The notes: generated from the sequence alone by a model not told the origin. Positions 38,115 through 46,868 are shown, counted from the first letter of the stretch. The stretch is 64,000 bases of DNA from Halioglobus maricola (GCF_009388985.1 NZ_CP036422.1:1874501-1938500); one strand, 5' to 3'. Translations and numbers: made by a program.

Positions 38115-38142
38115 AAAAAACCCGGCCAGAGCCGGGTTTTTT
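38115..38142 (-). terminator. Bidirectional intrinsic terminator after the TonB-dependent receptor gene
   Basis: A six-base stem CCCGGC/GCCGGG (38121-38126 and 38131-38136) with a CAGA loop is flanked by an A-run on the left and a T-run on the right, extending the stem by six A-T pairs. It lies 18 bases beyond the stop of the leftward receptor gene and reads as a terminator in that direction. Confidence 0.88.
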
Positions 38143-38159
38143 GCAGTAGCACTAACGCC

Positions 38160-40637
38160 CTAGAACGCAGCGGTGAACGTAGCACCGAAGTAGGTGTCGC
38201 GACGGCTCATGCCGACGAAACTACGCTTGAAGGAATCCGCGCCATCTGCGTAACGCAGTGCCAGTGGTGTGGAGTCCTCTCCGGTGAGGTTCTTGCCCCA
38301 CAGGCGGACAGCGTACTGGCCGTTGGTGAAGCCAATGCGCGCGCCCACCAGGTTGGTGTCGCCGGTTTCTATCAGGTTGTGCACCTGGGCCCATTTGCTG
38401 CTTTCGTAACTGTAGTCGGCGCCTACGCTCCACTCCCAGTCACCTTCGCCGAAGGGGCGACGGTACTCAAAGTCGACATAGGCCTGATGCTCAGCGGTAC
38501 GCGGAATTTCCTTGCCGTCGATGGAACCGTAAGCGGAAGTACAGTCGTCCTGGTCAGGGAATTCGTTGCCGGTGGAGCAATCAACGAGGCCATTGTCAGC
38601 AACGTCGTTGAGGACACCCTGGTTCTGGTCGAAACCGTCGGTAAACTCTGAGTCAGTCCAGGCATAGTTGAAGCGCATGCCCAGGCCTTCGATCGCCTCT
38701 GGGAACCAGCTCATCTCAGCTTCGAAGCCAAAGATTTCGGCGTCACCCGCATTGGTCACAGCTGAGGTGGTGTTGGTCAGGTCAGCGGTGCGAACGTTCT
38801 GGGTCAGCTGGTAGCCTTCCAGGTCATTGAAGAACAGAGCGAAGTTGGCGGTCAGGCGGCCATCGTCGAAGACGTTCTTGGAACCAATTTCGAAGGACTT
38901 AACTTCTTCTTCGTCATAGGACGGTACGCCAGCCTCGATGGCCTCGGTACCATTGAATCCGCCCGGCTTGGTGCCCTCGGCATAGAGTGCATACAGCATG
39001 CTGTTGTCAGAAAATTTCCAGTCGAGCGTAATGCGAGGGCTGAAGCTGTCGAAAGTTTCAGATGCGCTGGTAGTGTTCTGCACGGGGCCGCCGAGATCCT
39101 GAGCGATCGTGTCCTGGGAGATTTCTTCTTCCTGATAACGACCTTCAAGGGTCAGCGTCATGGTTTCGGTGAAGTCCCAACCCCACATGCCGAACGCTGC
39201 CATGTTCTCAATGTCTTCGGATTCCTGGTCGCGAGAAACGACGATGGTGGGGCCGAAGAAGGGAACGATCGATCCACAGATCGGGTTAGCGGCACAGACG
39301 CCCTGCATTCGGCCAAACTCGATGCCGTAATTTCTGCCGGCGATGGCAGCGGCATCGTCAGGAAGGTCGCGTATGCTGCGAGAGTCTGTTGTGCCGTCGT
39401 AGTAGTAAGCGCCGATCAGTGCACGCGTGTTATCGCCCTCGAATGAGAAGCGCAATTCCTGCGACCAGTCTTCACTCTCGCTTTCGCTGGCGAAGGTGAA
39501 GTCTACGATGGATCCAACGTAGGCGTAGTCAAATGGCGGTACCGGGAAGCCAGCGTAGGGGAAGCCGTTGGGTGTGAAGTTGGCCACCTGGAAGGAGGTC
39601 GGGCTGTAGTCTGCCTCGCTGATTTGTGTGTAGTCTCTTTCGTTGTAGCCTGTGATCGAGGTCAGGGTCCAATTGTCACCGATGTTCCAGTCAATGTTCA
39701 GGCTCACCTGTAGCGTTTCGACGCTGTCCTGTGCATCGGGCGCTTGTACGGTCCAGTCGGAGTCAACGTCGCGGGGCTTCAGAGTGCCGCAGTAGTAGCG
39801 GCCCAGGCCCTGGTAGAGCGAACCGTTGTCTTCATAGCAGTTATTCTCGGAAGCGGGCTGTGAGAACAGCGCCGGCTGGCCGTCTTCAAGTTCTGCCCAG
39901 GCGGCACGTGTGCGGATGCGAAGGTCATCGCTGGGGTTCCACTCGAGTAGTGCCGCGATGTTCTGGGACTCCTGTTCGCCAATGTCGTCGCCATCAAACT
40001 GATTCTCGAACACACCGTCACGCTCGTAGTAGCGGCCGGAGATGCTGCCGCCGAGGGTATCGGTGATGGGGCCACGGATCGCGCCCGATACGTCGTACTG
40101 ACCGTCTTCAGCAAGCTCTATTTTGATGTCCGAGGAAAATTCGTCGCCCGGGGACTTGGTGATCATATTGATCGCACCTGAATAGGTGTTCCGGCCGTAT
40201 AGCGCGCTCTGGGGGCCTTTAATCACTTCCACCCGTTCAACATCATTCAGGTCGTAACCCGCCAGCGAGCCATTGATGTAGACGCCGTCGATAAAGTAGG
40301 AAACACCGGACTCACCGAGGATGGTGCCCTGGCCGCGAATGACAGGGCGATCAGAGACGCGACTGAATTCGTTGTCGAACACCAGGCCCGCGGTGATTTT
40401 TGAGATGTCTGACAGGTCTTTGATCGCCAGTTCATCGATAGTGTTGGAGCTGATAGCAGACAGGGCGATGGGCACGTCCTGAGCGCTTTCCGAGATCTTG
40501 CGCGCGGTGACGACCACTTCTTCCAGCTCAAAGCTGCTCTGTGCGAGGGCGGGGGCGCCCTGTAGAGTTGCCGCAGCAGCGGTTGAGATGATCGCCGCGC
40601 GAACTGCCTGGCGGCAGAGATTGGGTTTGCTGATCAT
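38160..40637 (-). CDS. TonB-dependent outer-membrane receptor
   Basis: The 825-residue protein has a signal peptide (about 1-32), a TonB-box-like EEVVVTARK, a plug domain (about 45-170; DLSDISKITAGL, GPQSALYGRNTYSGAINM) and a long beta-barrel ending in the typical C-terminal aromatic residue (TYFGATFTAAF). The barrel holds a proposed surface region rich in Asp and Cys (CSTGNEFPDQDDC). It would import a nutrient using TonB energy. The upstream region has a 9-base inverted repeat (40687-40706) sharing sequence with the promoter of the operon at 46838, suggesting common control by the GntR gene there. Substrate class unknown. Confidence 0.9.
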   Translation of the reverse strand: MISKPNLCRQAVRAAIISTAAAATLQGAPALAQSSFELEEVVVTARKISESAQDVPIALSAISSNTIDELAIKDLSDISKITAGLVFDNEFSRVSDRPVIRGQGTILGESGVSYFIDGVYINGSLAGYDLNDVERVEVIKGPQSALYGRNTYSGAINMITKSPGDEFSSDIKIELAEDGQYDVSGAIRGPITDTLGGSISGRYYERDGVFENQFDGDDIGEQESQNIAALLEWNPSDDLRIRTRAAWAELEDGQPALFSQPASENNCYEDNGSLYQGLGRYYCGTLKPRDVDSDWTVQAPDAQDSVETLQVSLNIDWNIGDNWTLTSITGYNERDYTQISEADYSPTSFQVANFTPNGFPYAGFPVPPFDYAYVGSIVDFTFASESESEDWSQELRFSFEGDNTRALIGAYYYDGTTDSRSIRDLPDDAAAIAGRNYGIEFGRMQGVCAANPICGSIVPFFGPTIVVSRDQESEDIENMAAFGMWGWDFTETMTLTLEGRYQEEEISQDTIAQDLGGPVQNTTSASETFDSFSPRITLDWKFSDNSMLYALYAEGTKPGGFNGTEAIEAGVPSYDEEEVKSFEIGSKNVFDDGRLTANFALFFNDLEGYQLTQNVRTADLTNTTSAVTNAGDAEIFGFEAEMSWFPEAIEGLGMRFNYAWTDSEFTDGFDQNQGVLNDVADNGLVDCSTGNEFPDQDDCTSAYGSIDGKEIPRTAEHQAYVDFEYRRPFGEGDWEWSVGADYSYESSKWAQVHNLIETGDTNLVGARIGFTNGQYAVRLWGKNLTGEDSTPLALRYADGADSFKRSFVGMSRRDTYFGATFTAAF

Positions 40638-40686
40638 TGTGATATCCCTGTATGTCGGTGCGAAGTTAAAGCTTTTTGTGTTTTAT

Positions 40687-40706
40687 ATGTTATATAAATA
40701 TAACAT
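40687..40706. promoter_or_regulatory. Perfect 9-base inverted repeat upstream of the TonB-dependent receptor
   Basis: ATGTTATAT-AA-ATATAACAT, a perfect nine-base inverted repeat with a two-base spacer, lies about 50 bases upstream of the receptor start and overlaps AT-rich elements able to act as a -10. Eleven bases, ATATAACATTA, recur at 46869-46879 in front of the six-gene hydrolase operon. A GntR/UTRA regulator, a family that binds palindromes of about this size, is encoded in that operon, so this is a candidate binding site. Confidence 0.6.
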
Positions 40707-40786
40707 TAGGTTTTACTCGATTAGACCACAGGGAAAACCGGCGTGCAAGAGGCTAAGTCGTTGTCAGCATTGACATTTATCAATGG

Positions 40787-41755
40787 ATGCCAGAGGTAAG
40801 TAGAGTGATTGAAGGTTTCTCAGAGAGCGTTGTGATTGTTCGCGATGCCCGGAGCGCGGCGGACAACTGGTTACAGTTGAGCGGCTGGGCAGAAAGGCAT
40901 CAAGGCGCAGTGCCAGGGTCTTTGCTGCGGGCCTGGGGTTTAGCAGATACGTGCGCAGGCCGTGAAGTCGTATTGCAGCAGCAAGATGCTGTTGCGGGCA
41001 GGCTGCGCCTGATTGAACTGGCAGGCTGCGAGCAAGAGGACATACGCCCCAATCCTCAAACATGGGATTGCGGTGCCCTGCTGGACCTCAATGTGCGGGT
41101 GGCGGATATGGGCCAACGTCAGCGCGAGTTCCGCGCGGCCAACTGGCGCGGCCCCAGCGACCCGGTTGCCTGGCGATTCGGCGAAGTGAAAGTGAGTGAG
41201 TGGCTGGCTATGGGCGAGGATGGCCTGGCCGTTGCGCTAATAGAGCGTCTGTCGCCGCCGCTACCGGATGATCAGTTGCCCGATAGTGTCGGGCCGGTAT
41301 TCAATTCCAGCCAGGTGGTTGCCGATATGGCAGTATCGCTGGCGTTTTATGAGCAGGTGCTGGGCTTCGACAAGTTTCTCCATATTCGTCAACCACTGCT
41401 GGATGCGCCCGGGGAAAACCCGCTGGGCATTCCCCACAATCTGGTGAGCGAGCTGGATGTAGAGATAGCCATCCTTTCGCCCGGCGGCAGTATGGATGGC
41501 TCTGTAGAATTGATTAAGATGCACGGTCTGGAGGGGCGGCAGTTCGCCGCGCGCTCAAGGCCGCCAAATCTGGGACTGCTGGGGCTGCGTTTTCCGGTGC
41601 AGGATGCCGCCGCACTGGCTCAGCGGCTGGCGGGCGAGGGTGTAGAGATTCCCTTCGCCCCGACAACATTGGCCTTTGCGCCGTACGGCAGTGTGCTGAT
41701 GTTTGCGGCACGTGCGCCTGAGGGCGCCTGGCTGGAGTTCTACCAGTTGCTGTAA
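40787..41755 (+). CDS. VOC family protein, two-domain
   Basis: The 322-residue product has two glyoxalase-like modules. The C-terminal one (about 165-320) is clearest: VADMAVSLAFYEQVLGFDKFL, GLLGLRFPVQDAAALAQRLAGEG and GAWLEFYQLL, with conserved glutamate at the end. The N-terminal module (about 1-150) is more divergent. The start could be ATG 40787 or GTG 40805; the latter has AGAGG eight bases upstream. It lies divergent to the TonB-dependent receptor and convergent with a second VOC gene, which suggests a common substrate. Function in the family ranges from glyoxalase to dioxygenase and is not decided here. Confidence 0.78.
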   Translation: MPEVSRVIEGFSESVVIVRDARSAADNWLQLSGWAERHQGAVPGSLLRAWGLADTCAGREVVLQQQDAVAGRLRLIELAGCEQEDIRPNPQTWDCGALLDLNVRVADMGQRQREFRAANWRGPSDPVAWRFGEVKVSEWLAMGEDGLAVALIERLSPPLPDDQLPDSVGPVFNSSQVVADMAVSLAFYEQVLGFDKFLHIRQPLLDAPGENPLGIPHNLVSELDVEIAILSPGGSMDGSVELIKMHGLEGRQFAARSRPPNLGLLGLRFPVQDAAALAQRLAGEGVEIPFAPTTLAFAPYGSVLMFAARAPEGAWLEFYQLL

Positions 41756-41756
41756 C

Positions 41757-42335
41757 TCAATTGAGTTTGTCTACCAGCAGTTGATTGAGTTCGATGACGA
41801 AGCCGTCCGGGTCGCGAATGACGCTGACCATCACCGGAATAACACCTTTGCCGTCATACGATGGATATTCGACCCGGGTGGGTTCGGAAATGACTTCTAC
41901 CCCGGGCGTTGCTACAACGCTGTCCCAGCGCTGGTCCAGATCTTTTACATTGAACACCAACACGATCGTTCCGGGCTCGAAGGCGGTTTCGCTGCTGGCG
42001 AGGGGCTGTTCCTTGCGCGGTTTGCGATACTCGAGCAGGCCGAGCACGCCGATGAAATCGTCATTGGCCTGCAGGAATGTCAGCCGTCGCGAAATGTCGG
42101 AGGTCTCATCGGTCTTGGCGTCGCGCGGATTGCGGATCATCTTGTCGTAGCTGATGGTCATGCCCAGCGCTTCGTTGTAGAGGGCCAGTGAACGGTCGAT
42201 GTCGCGCACCACCAGTGTGGTGCGGCGCAGGTCAAGAGACAAGCGCTCATCTTCAGGCACAGGGGCAGCGTGGGCGATGTTGTTGCCGATAGCGAGTAAC
42301 AGGCCCAGGGTGAAGGCGCGCGTCAGTGTGTTCAT
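41757..42335 (-). CDS. Exported VOC family protein
   Basis: A 192-residue protein with a signal peptide (about 1-24, ending NIAHA), so probably periplasmic. The mature domain is VOC-like: RRTTLVVRDIDRSLALYNEALGM, with the histidine of metal sites not obvious, and DPDGFVIELNQLLVDK, giving the C-terminal glutamate. It overlaps the nitrilase-fold gene by four bases and is the last gene of the six-gene leftward operon. Being exported along with the nitrilase-fold protein suggests the two act in the periplasm on the same compound. Confidence 0.82.
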   Translation of the reverse strand: MNTLTRAFTLGLLLAIGNNIAHAAPVPEDERLSLDLRRTTLVVRDIDRSLALYNEALGMTISYDKMIRNPRDAKTDETSDISRRLTFLQANDDFIGVLGLLEYRKPRKEQPLASSETAFEPGTIVLVFNVKDLDQRWDSVVATPGVEVISEPTRVEYPSYDGKGVIPVMVSVIRDPDGFVIELNQLLVDKLN

Positions 42336-43468
42336 TGGTTTACCTTTTTCGGTTTGGCGTTGGATTCGGTGTTCGTTTGGTTGAGCCAGCGGCTTTCTTG
42401 ATCGAGCAGTTGTTTCATGTCTGCTCTGGTCTGCGGCAATTCTTCGGCGGGGACGTCCAGATGGTTGAGCGGGCTTTCCTGTTGGTACTGCTGAAATACT
42501 GGCGCCACGACCTCTACGGGGTAGCGCGGAATGCGACGACCCTGGCGGAATGTGGCGATGGGAACCACCCCTTCGATAATAGCCTCATTGTTGTGACGCG
42601 CTTCTGCCAGCACATTGCCATCTGGAGCGACGATAAGTGAGCCGCCGCCCATATGCTCGTAGCCACTACCTTCAGGGAAGGTGATGTTTGACATAGCTGA
42701 GTAGACGTTGTGGAAACGCGCAGTGGCTTTCACATCTTCCTCCGAAAACAGCGTGGCGGTGCGGAACATAATTTCGACGCCACGCATTGCGAAAGCGGCA
42801 AACACGAAGGGGTCCAGTTGAACGGTGCTCACGGCAAAATTTCCGTACTCGCTCCGGACCACGGGAAACTCTGCCTCGATACCGTACATTTGCCGGTAGC
42901 GGTCGCGAACGTTCTCAATGGTCGTGGTAGGTATCTCGCCATCGTTACCCAGGCGTTTTACGTTGCGGGTCTTCCAGAATTTTTCGGCAATCTCACCATC
43001 GCGGCCGATTACGGTGTTGATTGACAGGATGTGACCTGGCCATGCACGGTCGCGAGCGTAGCTGCCAAAAATAATGTAGGTGTCACATTTTTTTGCGACC
43101 TCGCCTAGCGCTGCGGTTTCGGGGCCGGGCACTTCGATCGTGAACTTGAGCTTTTCGTTGCGCGTGCCGAACGAGTAACCGGTGAGGGGGAACTCGTTGT
43201 ACAGCAGGAAATCTGGCTTGCGTCCCTCACTGCAGGCCTGCTCAGCCAGCCTGATCATGCGCTGTAAATTGATATCCAGACCCGCGGCGATAGTTTCGGC
43301 ATCCTGCAGGTTGGTGACACCGTTCTGGATAACCTTGACCACAACCTCGTCTTTTTCCAGCTTGGCGCGCGGGTAGCTGCCGTCTTCGTGGACTAGTACC
43401 GGGTCCGCGGAAGCGGTGAAGCAGACGCTGATAGCGCATGGAAAAATAACGTTCCTGAGCAATTTCAT
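42332..43468 (-). CDS. Exported nitrilase-superfamily protein lacking the catalytic cysteine
   Basis: The 378-residue protein carries a signal peptide (about 1-22) and a carbon-nitrogen hydrolase fold: YNEFPLTGYSFG supplies the glutamate and EKFWKTRNVKRLG the lysine. The nucleophile region, where active enzymes have a cysteine before Y/W-D, here reads GNFAVSTVQLDPFVF, followed by MRGVEIMFRTA. The only cysteines are two in the signal peptide and two far from the active site. So the classical amidase or nitrilase mechanism is lost, or another residue acts. It lies between the GntR gene and an exported VOC gene with a four-base overlap to the latter. Confidence 0.85.
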   Translation of the reverse strand: MKLLRNVIFPCAISVCFTASADPVLVHEDGSYPRAKLEKDEVVVKVIQNGVTNLQDAETIAAGLDINLQRMIRLAEQACSEGRKPDFLLYNEFPLTGYSFGTRNEKLKFTIEVPGPETAALGEVAKKCDTYIIFGSYARDRAWPGHILSINTVIGRDGEIAEKFWKTRNVKRLGNDGEIPTTTIENVRDRYRQMYGIEAEFPVVRSEYGNFAVSTVQLDPFVFAAFAMRGVEIMFRTATLFSEEDVKATARFHNVYSAMSNITFPEGSGYEHMGGGSLIVAPDGNVLAEARHNNEAIIEGVVPIATFRQGRRIPRYPVEVVAPVFQQYQQESPLNHLDVPAEELPQTRADMKQLLDQESRWLNQTNTESNAKPKKVNQ

Positions 43469-43490
43469 CGAGTAGGGCCGCCTGTTCCTA

Positions 43491-44270
43491 TCAATTGTCG
43501 ACCTTGAGGTCCATGCGGTACTTGAACCGCTCCGGGTGATAAAACACTTTCAGGTAGTCCACCAGGTGTTCCTTGTCGCCGTCTCTTTCGTAGGAGAGAC
43601 GGACCAGGTTGAGCAGCGGTGCGCCGGGCTGGGTGTCGAGTTGGGCAGCCAGATCAGGCGTGGCCGCCAGCGCAGAAATGGTCTGGCTCACGTGGGTGAT
43701 GGCGAGTCCATGCTTGCGGAAAATTTCCAGCCTGGGGGCGTTTTCGAAGTCGCGTTTGGTGACAGCTTTTGCCAGGCCCGCGGTCCAGCTGGAGTAGTAG
43801 CCGAAAGGCAGGCCGTCCCTGGAGCGGACCCGCACAACATGCAGGGCGGTATCCGCTTCGCCGATATTGAGCGCTTCGCGCACACTCGCTGGCGGCTTCA
43901 GGGATTTACATTCCAGTACATGTACATCCGAGTGGCGAGCCATGCTCTCGATTTCCTGGAGCATACCGACAAGGGGTGCCTGCACAGGCTGGGGGCTGTA
44001 TTCATAGGTGACATGCGTTCCGCGGCCGCGACGTCGCTCTACCAGAGATTCTGCGGCGAGCTCGTCCATGGCGCGCTTAGCGGTGATGCGAGATACACCG
44101 AAGGTCTCTGCCAGTTGTTGTTCCGTGGGCATCTGGGCGCCATTGTCGATAGTTCCATTGAGAATCGCGTCTTTCAGTAGCGTATACAGACGGAAGTACA
44201 GCGGGGTCGGCGCTTCCTGATTCAGTGCCTGTAACTGACCTTCACTGAAAATGTCTCCGATGTTTTTCAT
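43491..44270 (-). CDS. GntR/HutC family transcriptional regulator (UTRA effector domain)
   Basis: From ATG 44270, with AAGGT upstream, the product has 259 residues. The N-terminal winged helix contains QQLAETFGVSRITAKRAMDELAAESLVERRRGRGT, a classic GntR helix-turn-helix (about 60-95 of the open frame). The C-terminal half is a UTRA domain with PFGYYSSWTAGLA and LVDYLKVFYHPERFKY, which bind small ligands. It sits third from the end of the six-gene operon and should regulate it and the TonB-dependent receptor via the AT-rich palindromes. A longer frame upstream to 44348 has no family similarity. Confidence 0.89.
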   Translation of the reverse strand: MKNIGDIFSEGQLQALNQEAPTPLYFRLYTLLKDAILNGTIDNGAQMPTEQQLAETFGVSRITAKRAMDELAAESLVERRRGRGTHVTYEYSPQPVQAPLVGMLQEIESMARHSDVHVLECKSLKPPASVREALNIGEADTALHVVRVRSRDGLPFGYYSSWTAGLAKAVTKRDFENAPRLEIFRKHGLAITHVSQTISALAATPDLAAQLDTQPGAPLLNLVRLSYERDGDKEHLVDYLKVFYHPERFKYRMDLKVDN

Positions 44271-44280
44271 GCACTTACCT

Positions 44281-45213
44281 TCATTGTGATTGTTGTTGCG
44301 CGAGCCATGCTGCGCGAATGTCGCCAGCAGAGGCACACCAGACCCCATCCAGTGAGGTGAGGTATTCCAGGGCCGCTTCGAGTTTGGCGATACGGTGAGG
44401 TTGCCCCAGCATCCACGGATGGATGTTCAGCGCGAGGATTCTACCGCCCGCGCTCTGTGCCTCCAGCAGCAGGAAATCGCCAGCGTCGCATACTTGTTCC
44501 AGCCACGATTGCTCTGAGTGCAGATTGTTCATGATCACGAAGCGGTCTTCCAATTCGTTCGACAGGGGCATCGCGATGAGTTGGCCCGCGCCCGTGTTAA
44601 ACGCGTAGGGCATATCATCGTTAACCCAATCGCAGAAGTACTCGATACCATTGGCAGCGAGGATGTCAGGTGTGTTTTCGCTCTCGTTGCGCGCCGGGCT
44701 AATCCAGCCCTGAATTGGCTGGCCCGCAAGTTCGCGCAGGCGGTCAAGAGAGCGGGCCACCAGCGTTTCCTCTTCCTCGCGTGACTGACCCCCATAGTGG
44801 AGGCTGTCCATGTTCCAGCCGTGGCACATGATCTCGTCGCCACGTTCAACAATTCGCTGCAGCAAATAGGGCGCGCGCTCGGCGAGCTCGGTGTTGAATG
44901 CAAAGGTGGGCTTGACGCCGTACCGGTCAAAAGCCTGCAGGAAGCGGTAGATACCTACCCTGTTGCCGTAGTCGCGCAGGGAAAAATGGCGCAGGTCGGG
45001 GTAGGGCATGGTCATGCCGCCCGGCACAGCAAAAGGTTTGCCCTGCTGATTCAGCGGGTAGAACTGCATGCCGACGTTTATCCACAGGGCCAATTTGCTA
45101 TCACCAGGCCAGGTGACCGGTTTGCGTTTCGAGAGCATGCTCCAGTCGTAGCGCTCGTGATCCATGCCGTAGCTGCGGTGCGGGTATTCCAGGTGCGAGC
45201 CATCAAGGGCCAT
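44281..45213 (-). CDS. Polysaccharide deacetylase family (PuuE-like) hydrolase
   Basis: A 310-residue member of the NodB-fold polysaccharide deacetylase family. It has FAFNTELAERAPYLLQRIVERGDEIMCHGW, with the metal-site histidine in MCHGWNMD, and IQGWISPARNESENTPDIL. The NodB aspartate motif is not in its classic TFDDG form; proteins of this type include the allantoinase PuuE and other amidases rather than true chitin deacetylases. The C-terminus has ILALNIHPWMLGQPHRI, a second His. It overlaps the neighbouring paralogue by 11 bases, so two related subunits or sequential hydrolases are made together. Confidence 0.86.
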   Translation of the reverse strand: MALDGSHLEYPHRSYGMDHERYDWSMLSKRKPVTWPGDSKLALWINVGMQFYPLNQQGKPFAVPGGMTMPYPDLRHFSLRDYGNRVGIYRFLQAFDRYGVKPTFAFNTELAERAPYLLQRIVERGDEIMCHGWNMDSLHYGGQSREEEETLVARSLDRLRELAGQPIQGWISPARNESENTPDILAANGIEYFCDWVNDDMPYAFNTGAGQLIAMPLSNELEDRFVIMNNLHSEQSWLEQVCDAGDFLLLEAQSAGGRILALNIHPWMLGQPHRIAKLEAALEYLTSLDGVWCASAGDIRAAWLAQQQSQ

Positions 45214-46156
45214 CAGTTGTCACCTCCCGACGGTTGGCGATGTCGTCGACACTGCTCTCGTAGTGGTTGTCTATGTAGTGGCGGGCAATATCGCGCCCGG
45301 TTGTTACCCATACGTCGCTGTGGCCGGTAATGTATTCCAGCGCTTCCTCAAAGGCTTTTAGCCTATGCGGGCAGCTCACCTGATAATTGTGGGTGGGGAT
45401 ACACATCACCGTGCCGGACTCTGCCCCCTCCTGGTAGAGGCGATCGAAATTGTCTTTGAGCATCTGTCCGTAGCGGCGGGGCTCGATCTTGTTAACAACA
45501 TAGGCAATGGTGTCGTTCATCTCCAGTGAATAGGGAATGGACACAAACTGCTTGTTTGAGCGCAAGCTGATCGGCGTGGGCTGGTCGTCGTGAAACAGGT
45601 CGCAGGTGTAAAACCCCGCGTCGTTACCGGCCAACTCAGTGCCCGCCTCGGCGAATAGGTCGAGGGTTTTTTCTGAGTGCGAGAGGGCGGGAGCGAGGTA
45701 TCCGGCGCAATGTTGCCCGGTGTGTTTGTTGATGCTCTCCATGGAGTCGCGAATCATGTCGCGCTCCTGTTCTTCGGACATGCCGTAGGTGTAGCGGGTG
45801 TTGTATATACCGTGGCTGAAGAACTCCCAGTTGCGCTCGGCGCACATCTCGATGATTTCCGGATGGTGGTCGCATAGCGCGGTAGAAAGCGATACAGACC
45901 CCCGCACGCCGTACTTTTCCAATACGTCCATCTGGCGTACGTGGCCAACGCGATTGCCATAATCGCGAATGGAATAACCGGGCAGGGCGGGGTGCGGTTG
46001 GGGCCATGCCTTGCGTTGCGGATTGGCTGGAGGGTCGAGTTCGTAGTACTCAATGTTGGGCGCAACCCAGAAGGCCAGCTTTGCGCCGCCCGGCCATGTG
46101 ATCTTTGGCCGGCCCTCGTAGGGCCAGTAATCGTAGAAACCTGGGTCCGCTTTCAT
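45203..46156 (-). CDS. Polysaccharide deacetylase family (PuuE-like) hydrolase
   Basis: The paralogous 317-residue product starts at MKADPGFYDYWPYEGRPK (ATG 46156). It has SLSTALCDHHPEIIEMC and FFSHGIYNTRYTYGMSEEQ, with the metal-binding His in SHGIYNT, and CIPTHNYQVSCPHRL near the C-terminus. The two deacetylase-like chains share the order of motifs but differ in sequence, so they arose by an old duplication. The start lies one base after the isochorismatase stop on the same strand. The pair may form a heteromer acting on an amide or ureide ring, as PuuE does on allantoin; this is inference. Confidence 0.86.
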   Translation of the reverse strand: MKADPGFYDYWPYEGRPKITWPGGAKLAFWVAPNIEYYELDPPANPQRKAWPQPHPALPGYSIRDYGNRVGHVRQMDVLEKYGVRGSVSLSTALCDHHPEIIEMCAERNWEFFSHGIYNTRYTYGMSEEQERDMIRDSMESINKHTGQHCAGYLAPALSHSEKTLDLFAEAGTELAGNDAGFYTCDLFHDDQPTPISLRSNKQFVSIPYSLEMNDTIAYVVNKIEPRRYGQMLKDNFDRLYQEGAESGTVMCIPTHNYQVSCPHRLKAFEEALEYITGHSDVWVTTGRDIARHYIDNHYESSVDDIANRREVTTDGP

Positions 46157-46157
46157 C

Positions 46158-46838
46158 TTATTGCTGCCCACTTGCCTGTGCGCCGGACAACCATGTTTTA
46201 ACCTCGTCCACGGACAGCACATCCGCATATTTGAGCGCGAGGTCGGTCAGGTTGGCGAAGTGGAAGCTCTCGTGCTTGTCTGCCACACACTGTTCGGGGA
46301 CGATAGTTCGGTAGCCCCGAGACAGGCTGTCCACTGCGGTAGCGCGGATGCAGCCCGAGGTTGAACCGCCCGTGAGGATGACCGTGTCTACCTGGTGCCA
46401 GACCAGCAGGGACTGCAATTGGGTCTCAAAGAAAGCGGAGGGCATTTTCTTCAGATAGATGACGTCCTTTACCCGGTCGATCTCGAGCCGGTCGTCGAAT
46501 TCAGAGCGCTCGGAGTCAAACTTGATATTTTGCAGGGAGTCAGGGGTGTCGGTGCGAGTGCCCCAGATGCCGGCGTCCTCCGCTGATGCCATGTAGGCGA
46601 CGTGAGTCCATACCACGGGCCAGCCCAGGCGGCGGAATTCGCGGGAGAGTTCGTTGACGTAGTCCAGCTGCTTGGGGTCGGTCTCATAGGCCGTGGCAAA
46701 CAGGTCGGTGCGGGTGTAGGCCTTCTGGGGGTCGATATTGACCAGCACCGCTTTCTGGCCGAAACCGAAACGCTTGCGCGCAGGATTGTTGATGACTTCC
46801 TGGTAGATTTCCCGGGCGGTCTTGTTCGAATGTTCCAT
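46158..46838 (-). CDS. Isochorismatase-like cysteine hydrolase (N-carbamoylsarcosine amidase-like)
   Basis: From ATG 46838 (GGAGA upstream) the product has 226 residues. The catalytic triad of the cysteine-hydrolase branch is complete: Asp in VLVNIDPQKAYTR, Lys in VIYLKKMPSAFFETQL and Cys in GGSTSGCIRATAVDSL. These enzymes cleave N-carbamoyl or amide bonds. It is the first gene of the six-gene operon, preceded by an AT-rich operator-like palindrome. Together with two PuuE-like hydrolases it suggests a stepwise breakdown of a ureide, lactam or amide. Confidence 0.88.
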   Translation of the reverse strand: MEHSNKTAREIYQEVINNPARKRFGFGQKAVLVNIDPQKAYTRTDLFATAYETDPKQLDYVNELSREFRRLGWPVVWTHVAYMASAEDAGIWGTRTDTPDSLQNIKFDSERSEFDDRLEIDRVKDVIYLKKMPSAFFETQLQSLLVWHQVDTVILTGGSTSGCIRATAVDSLSRGYRTIVPEQCVADKHESFHFANLTDLALKYADVLSVDEVKTWLSGAQASGQQ

Positions 46839-46868
46839 GTGCTCTCCAGATCCGTTAACCCAGAAAAG

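Noticed and set aside
41754..41767. 14-base palindrome AACTCAATTGAGTT between convergent VOC genes
   Set aside because: It is formed by the last codons and stop of the minus-strand gene and the stop of the plus-strand gene; no T-run or second copy suggests a site.
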